Shown here: positions 56,716-64,000 of the stretch, piece by piece
How the letters are laid out: each line of letters opens with the position of its first letter
How positions within the stretch are numbered: position 1 is the stretch's first letter
DNA from: Neocallimastix lanati (nom. inval.)
Taxonomy: Eukaryota > Neocallimastigomycota > Neocallimastigomycetes > Neocallimastigales > Neocallimastigaceae
Direction of reading: 5' to 3'
DNA: 64,000 bases
NCBI GenBank assembly: GCA_016946835.1
Contig: JACVTC010000092.1
Coordinates: 1-64,000 of the forward strand
Notes under the pieces: model-generated
Told to the model about the DNA's origin: nothing
Database searches by the model: none
What the model saw: the letters and a program-made list of their open reading frames with translations, nothing else
Translations under genes and position numbers: made by a program

Positions 56716-57650
56716 AGAATAAAATTAAAAATAAGATAATATAAATAATATTAAAATAAATATATTTTTCTTAAAAAAACAATTTTTTTTTATATTTCGA
56801 AGTGTTAGATAATTTATATTATCCGTGAAGCTTCGAATAAATTTTAAATTTTATCTTTTTTTTATTTTTCTTGGGCATTGGAGTTAGTACGATTTAGAAG
56901 CGTACTTATCTCAGAACTCAAGAAGTAGAGGGTTTTCGGGTTAATTACTCTTAAGAATTAATTGTAGTGACAATTATTCTTAAGCTCTGGTCGTTCTGTT
57001 TAATAGTAAGCAGAAGCGCCTGGTGTAAGCACCACATGAAGCCGTAATAGGCGAGCTGGGTTGACTTACATACTACCACTCTACGTTCTGTTTTAAGTAC
57101 GGAAAATTTCCGGAAATGCCGTTGTTCAAGAAATAATTAATTAATGATAAAATTTAATTTTTTTTTAAGTATTTTATAATTTAAATTTTAACTTTTTTTT
57201 AGAGTAATAAATAAAAAAAAAAAAAAATTTTTTTTTTTATAATACAAATAATAATATTAATAATATTTTTATTCTAATAAATATCCAAAAATTTTAAATA
57301 GAATTGAAAAAGAACATTTGAGGAAGCTACTTTGTTTAATTTAATATTGATAATTGAAATATTCTTTTCTTATCAAGATTGAATTAAACAAGTTATATTC
57401 AGCATAAACAAGCCTTACTAGCTGTCAAGAGGGGGATAGTAGGGGTAATATTAAGATCCTGAAGCATGTGACGGAACATAGATCACGTGAATAAGGTGAC
57501 GGAATGAATATTATCGGACGAAAGACCCATAAGCTAGTAGTTTATAATATAACTTGGTCGGTAATTCAACTTGATAATAACAATATTAAATTAATTTTTT
57601 TTATAAAAATAAGCTTCTAAATAAAAAAAAATAAATTTAAGTAAATTCAA

Positions 57651-57691
<41 letters not shown>

Positions 57692-58068
57692 CTGTTGAGT
57701 GGGTCGAAGAGGAATTCGAGCTCAACTAGTAAATTATTAATATATTTTCATCGTTAAGTGGGTCGAAGGGGAATTCGAGCTTAACTATTCTACGAATTGA
57801 TATATTTGGTGGTCAAGTTGACGCTAGTTTATATCTTAAATTTATTTGGTTGTTGAATCCATTGTTTACTACTTATTCAAAATAATTAAATTGATAACTT
57901 TTGGCTAATTTATTATAAAAAAATAAAACTCTACTACTCAAGAAAAATACATTGAGGTTATTAATCAAATCTTTATTACCTGGTAACACAAAAATATTTT
58001 TTTTAATATAACTATTAACCTTGTATACTCTACTTGATTCATTACTACTTCTTTCAATAAATTCAAAC
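56716..58068 (+). other. Structured leader of element C
   Basis: There is no coding frame. Folded islands: CTTAAGAATTAATTGT with ACAATTATTCTTAAG at 56950-56994 (one bulge); a G/C-rich stretch with TGGTGTAAGCACCA near 57019; a module at 57416-57539 with TACTAGCT/AGCTAGTA, AATATT/AATATT, a G-rich strand AGAGGGGGATAGTAGGGGT and CATGTGA/TCACGTG; an A-run (57653-57689); and two TCGA hairpins. The layout parallels elements A and B. Confidence 0.7.
57693..57790 (+). repeat. Two leader hairpins of the TCGA-N8-TCGA type
   Basis: TTGAG-TGGG-TCGA, eight bases, TCGA-G-CTCAA, then GTTAAG-TGGG-TCGA, eight bases, TCGA-G-CTTAAC. The stem changes TTGAG/CTCAA against TTAAG/CTTAA are compensatory. They correspond to the seven hairpins in element A at 5424-5697. 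Confidence 0.8.
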
Positions 58069-59007
58069 ATGTCGGAAAACTCTTCTTCTGATAGTGGTGG
58101 CTCGTCTAGTGCATCACCCTCTATTCCCAGTCCAGTAGCTATAAATAATAGTCGAATTAATTTTAAAGACTTAAAGAAGGAACTTAAGGGAATAGAAAAA
58201 CTTAGTAAAGACAACTTAGATATAAAATCCTGGGCCTCTGAACTAAAATTATGGATCAGATATCAGCAAGTGGTTGATCCAGAAACAATATTTATAGCTT
58301 GTATTTTGACTTCTACCGGTGAAATAAGAGAAATCATCCAAGATATGGAAAATGATAATATCTTTAGTGATGATGATAATGACGAAGATAATAACATCGG
58401 TGATGACAATATTCATAATTTCCCAAGTTTAGACAAAATTGTGGACGAATTAGAAAAATTCTATGGCCTAAAAGAAGATCAAAATGTTCTACTCAGAGAA
58501 CTTCGTGCACTTAAAATTAAAAGGAACGAAAAAGTGAAAGATTTTAATATACGCTACCGAACTCTTTACCACAAGTTGGATATTAAAAGAAGAAAACGAA
58601 TTAGTGTATTAGACTATGCCGACTCATTACAAAATAATAAAGAGGCATGGAAAAGAGTTTCCCTTAAGGATAATATTTCTCTCAATAAAGCCTTTGAAAT
58701 AGCGGAGAAAGTAGATAGACTTATTCCTAAAATTGCTTATGATTCAGACGAAAATACTTATCCTCACTATAATAAGCCCTCCAATTTTAATAAAAAGAAA
58801 TTTAAACAGAAATCTTTCTCAGAACCAAGAAAGCCAGTAAAAGATTCAGATGTTGAAGATCTAACAAAACGAATGAAAAACTTAACTATTAGTACATGTT
58901 TCTTCTGTACGGAAAAAGGTCATTATCAGAATAACTGTCCTAAGCTTAAAGCGATTGTTGATAAAAATCGCCAAGAATATTTCGAAAATAAAAATTTAAA
59001 TCACTAA
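58069..59007 (+). CDS. gag: Gag polyprotein of element C
   Basis: A 312-aa capsid/nucleocapsid precursor. ATG 58069 is the first ATG of the frame; upstream only a TTG is available. After a Ser-rich start (SENSSSDSGGSSS) come INFKDLKKELKGIEK, LDIKSWASELKLWI, an acidic patch (58365-58415), EDQNVLLRELRALKIKRNE and the CCHC knuckle CFFCTEKGHYQNNC. It stops at 59005, just after the slippery site. The Ser-rich extension is absent from elements A and B. Confidence 0.92.
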   Translation: MSENSSSDSGGSSSASPSIPSPVAINNSRINFKDLKKELKGIEKLSKDNLDIKSWASELKLWIRYQQVVDPETIFIACILTSTGEIREIIQDMENDNIFSDDDNDEDNNIGDDNIHNFPSLDKIVDELEKFYGLKEDQNVLLRELRALKIKRNEKVKDFNIRYRTLYHKLDIKRRKRISVLDYADSLQNNKEAWKRVSLKDNISLNKAFEIAEKVDRLIPKIAYDSDENTYPHYNKPSNFNKKKFKQKSFSEPRKPVKDSDVEDLTKRMKNLTISTCFFCTEKGHYQNNCPKLKAIVDKNRQEYFENKNLNH

Positions 59008-59027
59008 AAGGGAGAAGAAGCACTCCC
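58995..59027 (+). promoter_or_regulatory. -1 ribosomal frameshift signal, element C
   Basis: TTTAAAT (58995-59001) in gag phase T TTA AAT, an 8-nt spacer with the gag stop, then GGGAG (59010-59014), 8-nt loop AAGAAGCA, CTCCC (59023-59027). Stem and spacer are the same as in element A. Confidence 0.86.
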
Positions 59028-62000
59028 ATCGTCAATAAAATTGCTTCAGTCAAATTTCAATCAACCTTAGAAGAACCACAACAAAATCACCTTCAAGAAG
59101 TAATAAGTATGGAATCAGAATCAGAAAATGAAGAAGAATTTCATACTGAAAAAGTAAGTAAATCTGACTTAGAAGAAAATGAAAGTTATTTATGCGCTGC
59201 AATTAAACGAAAAAAAGATGACAAACTAGAATCTAGTCCAGGAAAGAAAATACATCGAAGTCTTAAAGATAATCCTAGACCAATTGCAACACCTGCATTA
59301 AGAAAGAAAAAAGAAAATGAACTAATGGAAAACCCAAAGCAAAAATCAACTCGGAGTCAGATTCACCCATCAATACTTACGCAACCTTTAATTAATAAGG
59401 AAAAAGAAAAAGAAAAAGAGCTACGTGATAAAGAACGAGCTAATACTTCAAAAAGACAAGTTAAAACTATTGAAATTGACAAATCAGAAACTAATAATAT
59501 TATTGATATTACTTCAAATAATACTCCTGATAATACAACAGAACAAACTTTAACAAAATTGGTGAATGATAAAATTAATAATAAATCTTCTATAACCAAA
59601 ACTGCAAGAGTACCAAGAATTCTTCAAATGATTGCGAATCAAAAACCTTATGATGTTATTGAAGATCTGAATAACATCAAATGTAATATTACCTTAGCCC
59701 AACTACTAGATGTGTCTCCAAAAGTAAAGACCAAAGTCATACAAGGCTTAAAATTTGAAAAAGACCAAACAAAAATTTCTGGTGCTGTAAACAATGTTTG
59801 TGCTACGACTATCTTAGTAAATAATATTGATCATACATATAAGAGTAAGAATATAGAACCTAATGAAGATGATATCGCAATGGTAGACGTTGAGGTAGAT
59901 GGAGTAAAAGGAAAAGCTTTAATGGACTCCTGTAGTAACCTTAATATTGTAACACAGCAATTTTTGGATAAACTTCCTACAACTTATGAACCTATCGATG
60001 TTAGTTGCGGTAGAATTCGATTAGCTACCCAAAATGAAGAATACTCAGAAGATTACATTGTCCAAATTCCCTTAAAAATTAATAACTTTGAAATGATAGC
60101 TAAATGCAGAGTAGTTGATAAAGAAGACCCGTTCTATGATATTCTTATTAATTTAAAAACTTTAGTAGATTATAAATTATTTATCCATCCAACATTGTAT
60201 AGTCTCTGTTATATGAATGATAATGGACTTATTGATGTGATAGCTCCAATTAACAACACTTATGATGAAGAAGAAAAATTAATGTGTGTATTAAAAGCAA
60301 TACCTGATGAAAACAACAACGATCTTAAGAAAATAGAAGGTTTACCTCCTAAAGAATATATTCATAACAAAAAGTTCACTGACACCCTTAATAAAATGTT
60401 CAGAGAACAAATTATACAACTGCTTGAGGATTATTTAGTAATTATAGCCACCTCATCTGAAGAATTAACTCCTTCTGACTTATCACCACATAAAATTAGA
60501 TTAAAACCTGGTGTAAAACCAATTAAACAGAAATATTATAGAGTAACCAAATATAAATCTGATATTCTAAAAGAAGAACTTACCAAATTGATCAATAAGA
60601 AACTAATTGAACCGTCGTATTCAGAGTGGTCCTCACCAGTAGTTTTAGTTCCTAAACATAATGGAAAGTGGAGAATGTGTATCGACTACCGAAAAGTAAA
60701 TGATGTTACCATTAAAGACTCTTACTCTTTGCCAAATATTGATGAAATTTTCGATAGCTTAGATGGAGCCAAAATTTTTACTACAATGGATCTCTATTCT
60801 GGTTACCATCAAATACTAATGGATGAAGAAAGCGTTGAAGTAACCAGTTTTACTACTAAGTTTGGTAATTACCAATTCAAGGTAATGCCTTTCGGATTAA
60901 CTGGAGCTCCTGCTACCTTCCAAAGAGAAATGAATAAGATTCTCTTTCCTTACATTGGTGAATTTGTTTTTAACTTCATTGACGATATTTTGATCTATTC
61001 AAAAACAGTTGAAGAACATCTCGATCACATTAAGAAAGTATTAGACGTATTCAAGGAACATAAACTCAAGATCAACATTGAAAAATGTTCTTTCATACAA
61101 TCTGAAGTAGAAGTTCTAGGTCACAAGGTATCTGACAAAGGCTTAAGTCCTCTGGATAGCAAAATAGAAGCTATTAAAAAATGGATAGCACCTACTGATC
61201 TCCATGAATTACGATCCTTCTTAGGAGCAATTGGATACTACAGAACTTTTATCGATAAATATGCACAGATCACAGCTCCTCTTTGTAAGTTATTGCGAAA
61301 AGGTGTTAAGTACCAATGGAAAGATGAACAAGAGAAAAGCTTTAAAATGCTTAAGGAAAAATTAATGAATGCCCCAATTCTAAAATTCCCTTCTTTCAAT
61401 AAAGAGTTTATTATAAGAACTGATGCGTCCTATGATGGAGTAGGTGGTGTACTACTACAAAAGAATGAAGAAACTAACAAAGAACACCCAATTCATTATA
61501 CGAGTCGAACACTAACCAAAAGTGAGAAAAATTACGGAATAACTGATTTAGAAGGAACAGCCTTATTCTACTGCTTAACTAAATTCAAATCATATATAAT
61601 GGGAAATCCTCATAAAACTATTATATATACAGACCATAAACCCTTAGTCGGACTGTTCAACAAGAAAGAACCAACAAATGCTAGACAAACTAGATGGTGC
61701 ATGGCTGCTAACCTTTTGGGGGTTGAAATCTGCTATGAATCAGGTAAAAAGAATGTTATTGCAGATGCCCTATCAAGAATGAAGAATGACACTGACAAGA
61801 AGGTATTAGTTACCAAAATTACAAAAGAAGTCGACGAATCTCTTTTATCTAAAGTAGTAAAAGAATTTATTGAAGAAAAGTTTACTATAATCGATGGTGT
61901 TGAATATTTCATAGATGGAAATATCTACCGAAAATTAGTTACTGATCTTAACGAAAAATTAAAGCTAATTCTAGAAGCCCACCAAATCGGTCATGAAGGT

Positions 62001-62999
62001 TATCACAAAACTTATCAACGACTTAGGAAAAGCTATTACTGGAATGGTATGGTAAACGACATTAAGAGGATTATAGCTAAATGTGAAAAGTGCCAATTGA
62101 ATAAACCTCAACCATATCCAAAACCAACAGAAGATATTCCAACTGAAGTGGAAGGACCCTTTACTCACCTTGGTCTTGATATAATTGGACCTTTAGAGAA
62201 AACTTCCAACAACAATCAATATATTATGGTGGTAGTCGATTATTTCACCAAGTGGGTTGAAGCCGAACCTACAGAAAATGTAACCTCTAAAGAAGTTATA
62301 AAATTCCTTATCAATGTTTTTGCACGCCATGGAGTACCTCAAGTGATTACTACGGACAATGGTGTCCAATTTACTTCCGATATGACCAAGATATTCCTCG
62401 ATCTCTATGATGTATACGTGAAATTTAGTACCACTTATCACCCTGAAACTAATGGACTCACAGAGAATAGAAACAAAGAGATAGGAAAATTACTTCGACT
62501 TCTAAGTGAAAAGCACAAGGAATGGGATGAAGTACTACCTTCTGCTTTATGGGCCCTTCGTACTACCAAGAATTCTGTCACTAATCATTCAAGTTTCGAG
62601 CTGGTATATGGAAGAGAAGACCAGCAACCTTTCGATATCGCTGCAAGACCTACTATAGGAATAAACAAGTCATCTGATGAGATCTTACTCGAAAAGTTTG
62701 TTAACCACTACTTATGGACAACAGAAGCCGCTGCAAATGTGAAAAATGCGAATAAATATTGGGCCAATAGAAGAGAAAGCAAGAACAGCATGAATCAAGC
62801 TAAAAATATTAGGCCTGGAGACTTAGTCTTAGTCCGAAATTTTTCTAGAACCAAACTTGAACCATATTTTGTTGGACCCCTTCAAGTATTAAAGAAACAA
62901 TTCAATACGGTAACTCTTGTGGACCCTAAATCTGGAATCCAAATGAACCGCAATGTCCATTTAAAGAATATAGTAAAGTTTAACTCAGCTTCTGTATAG
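58995..62999 (+). CDS. pol: Pol polyprotein of element C (PR-RT-RNase H-IN), made by -1 frameshift
   Basis: Open in the -1 frame from the slippery site to 62999, about 1335 codons. The basic N-terminal segment has KIHRSLKDNPRPIATPALRK. The protease-like motif is LMDSCSN (Asp 59924), RT has PFGLTGAPATF and FIDD (60978-60986), RNase H RTDAS and TDHKPL, integrase GHEGYHKTYQ, CEKCQ, GLDIIGPL, TTDNGVQF and NGLTENR, then a tail with PYFVGPLQVL. There is no chromodomain. With intact gag, PBS and identical LTRs this should be a functional polyprotein. The enzymes would act in cytoplasmic particles and integrate the cDNA in the nucleus. Confidence 0.92.
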   Translation, partial: FKSLKGRRSTPIVNKIASVKFQSTLEEPQQNHLQEVISMESESENEEEFHTEKVSKSDLEENESYLCAAIKRKKDDKLESSPGKKIHRSLKDNPRPIATPALRKKKENELMENPKQKSTRSQIHPSILTQPLINKEKEKEKELRDKERANTSKRQVKTIEIDKSETNNIIDITSNNTPDNTTEQTLTKLVNDKINNKSSITKTARVPRILQMIANQKPYDVIEDLNNIKCNITLAQLLDVSPKVKTKVIQGLKFEKDQTKISGAVNNVCATTILVNNIDHTYKSKNIEPNEDDIAMVDVEVDGVKGKALMDSCSNLNIVTQQFLDKLPTTYEPIDVSCGRIRLATQNEEYSEDYIVQIPLKINNFEMIAKCRVVDKEDPFYDILINLKTLVDYKLFIHPTLYSLCYMNDNGLIDVIAPINNTYDEEEKLMCVLKAIPDENNNDLKKIEGLPPKEYIHNKKFTDTLNKMFREQIIQLLEDYLVIIATSSEELTPSDLSPHKIRLKPGVKPIKQKYYRVTKYKSDILKEELTKLINKKLIEPSYSEWSSPVVLVPKHNGKWRMCIDYRKVNDVTIKDSYSLPNIDEIFDSLDGAKIFTTMDLYSGYHQILMDEESVEVTSFTTKFGNYQFKVMPFGLTGAPATFQREMNKILFPYIGEFVFNFIDDILIYSKTVEEHLDHIKKVLDVFKEHKLKINIEKCSFIQSEVEVLGHKVSDKGLSPLDSKIEAIKKWIAPTDLHELRSFLGAIGYYRTFIDKYAQITAPLCKLLRKGVKYQWKDEQEKSFKMLKEKLMNAPILKFPSFNKEFIIRTDASYDGVGGVLLQKNEETNKEHPIHYTSRTLTKSEKNYGITDLEGTALFYCLTKFKSYIMGNPHKTIIYTDHKPLVGLFNKKEPTNARQTRWCMAANLLGVEICYESGKKNVIADALSRMKNDTDKKVLVTKITKEVDESLLSKVVKEFIEEKFTIIDGVEYFIDGNIYRKLVTDLNEKLKLILEAHQIGHEGYHKTYQRLRKSYYWNGMVNDIKRIIAKCEKCQLNKPQPYPKPTEDIPTEVEGPFTHLGLDIIGPLEKTSNNNQYIMVVVDYFTKWVEAEPTENVTSKEVIKFLINVFARHGVPQVITTDNGVQFTSDMTKIFLDLYDVYVKFSTTYHPETNGLTENRNKEIGKLLRLLSEKHKEWDEVLPSALWALRTTKNSVTNHSSFELVYGREDQQPFDIAARPTIGINKSSDEILLEKFVNHYLWTTEAAANVKNANKYWANRRESKNSMNQAKNIRPGDLVLVRNFSRTKLEPYFVGPLQVLKKQFNTVTLVDPKSGIQMNRNVHLKNIVKFNSASV

Positions 63000-63022
63000 C
63001 TTGAGTCTTAGTAGGGGCATCT
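63000..63022 (+). promoter_or_regulatory. Polypurine-like tract before 3' LTR, element C
   Basis: Short G-containing tract ending AGTAGGGGCATCT, directly before TGATAAAGAATG. It shares GGGGCATC with elements A and B. Confidence 0.55.
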
Positions 63023-63993
63023 TGATAAAGAATGCCCAAATAATGTTCTTTTGGTTATGCATCTTAAATGATTCATTTAACCCTTAAACAAATTATTTGA
63101 TTCTTTATTCTTTTGGAACTTTCTATATTCTAATAAATTAATCTATATTCCTAATTAGTACAAATTAAATTATACTATTTAAAAAAGTATATTTAAAATT
63201 AATTCCTTATCTATGCTACCTTTATTATTCTTATCTATATTTTATTATTATTAAAATCCTTATCAATATTATATAGTTTATTTTATCAATTTTCTTTATA
63301 GTTTATCAAAATCTTATCAATATTTCTTTTATTAATATTAAACTTATCAATATCAATTATTTCTTTGGAAAATTCCAAATTAAAAAAATTGTATTAATGA
63401 TTACTAATAAAAGATTAAACATAAAAGGAAATAATTATATTATTATTATATGTTTTATTATAAATATTATATTATAAATTTGATGAAATGATTATAATTT
63501 TTATATTAATAATTTAAATAATATTATTTTTCTAAACTTAGTAAAATTAAACTTTAGGATTAAATAAATATTACTAAACCACAGAATTAACTTCTGTAAA
63601 ATAAAAAAAATTTGTCTTTTAAAATATATAATTAAGTAGATTAGTAATAAATAATTAGTAATAGATTAATATATAAGTATTATTTATTATAAGTTAAATA
63701 ATAATTATATTAATAATAAAAAATTAATATAAAATATTTAATAATTAATTTTTATTATACAAAGAAATGGCTTTACCATTTCTATTATTTTAAGAAAAAA
63801 AAAATATAAATAACAGTAAAAAAAATTGTATTTTTTATATTGTAAATTAATATTGTAATTTTTAAATAAAATTTTAATAAAGGATTTATAAAACAAAAAT
63901 TTATTTTGTTTATTAATTTTCTTGTTTGTTTATTTTTTTTTGTTGTTTATATTAATACTTATTTTTATTTTTCCCTCTCTCCGAACCTTAACA
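63023..63993 (+). repeat. 3' LTR of element C
   Basis: 971 bp, apparently identical to 55721-56691. It is followed by GTTATGA at the window edge, so GTTA repeats the left flank. The final TGA could be the old flank or the start of another LTR. Confidence 0.92.
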
Positions 63994-64000
63994 GTTATGA

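Larger units (their letters stand above)
55721..63993 (+). mobile_element. Ty3/gypsy LTR retrotransposon, element C, complete
   Basis: Both LTRs are 971 bp and look identical by eye, the flanks are GTTA on both sides (55717-55720 and 63994-63997), and PBS, leader, gag, frameshift signal, pol and priming tract are all present. No disabling change is visible. This is the youngest and most probably active element in the window. Confidence 0.93.

Overview
The window is extremely AT-rich eukaryotic DNA: introns and spacers are almost pure A/T, and coding exons stand out mainly by codon structure. Short GT..AG introns, a long Asn/Ser-rich Sel1-repeat protein, (TTTTA)n satellites, FLYWCH/MULE transposases and dense LTR retrotransposons best fit an anaerobic gut fungus (Neocallimastigomycota). 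That placement is inference; other AT-rich eukaryotes, such as dictyostelids, are not excluded by sequence alone.

Most of the window is mobile DNA. 1-3517: the 3' half of a decayed Ty3/gypsy chromovirus (RT end, RNase H, integrase, chromodomain-like tail) and its 3' LTR. 3573-11663: Ty3-type element A, with gag and pol open. 11669 to about 18300: related element B, separated from A by only 5 bp, with gag and pol open but its 5' LTR/PBS region eroded. 18913-19995 (minus): gag-protease fragment of a Sushi-like chromovirus with a structured leader. 21241-24227: truncated Mutator-like element (MULE-2) with a (TTTTA)n satellite. 24316-25380: remnants of a secreted-protein-like pseudogene and a possible LINE relic. 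26124-31732 (minus): a three-exon Sel1-repeat gene. 34510-46827: a Ty1/copia element (Copia-1) split by a complete MULE (MULE-1, 36185-41994). 48804-49606: decayed RING-CH/MARCH-like gene. 49624-50165: retroposon tail and pseudogene. 50843-51488 (minus): an intact three-exon SH3BGRL-type thioredoxin-fold gene. 52677-54809: truncated Copia-2 with a short retroposon inserted. 55103-55182: tRNA-like Pol III unit. 55188-55716: solo LTR. 55721-63993: complete element C with two 971-bp LTRs, intact gag and pol.

Elements A, B and C form one family and share expression machinery visible in the DNA. Gag ends at a slippery heptamer (UUUAAAC or UUUAAAU), a 7-8 nt spacer and a small GGGA-type hairpin, and pol lies in the -1 frame. 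The leaders of A and C carry related hairpins whose stems covary, and the leaders of B and C share another folded module. A and C share a primer-binding-site-like sequence. The copia elements have their own -1 frameshift signal (AAAUUUU plus hairpin). The solo LTR and element C are each bordered by GTTA and sit immediately upstream of the tRNA-like unit, resembling Ty3-type targeting. Only two host genes look functional: the Sel1-repeat gene and the SH3BGRL-like gene.
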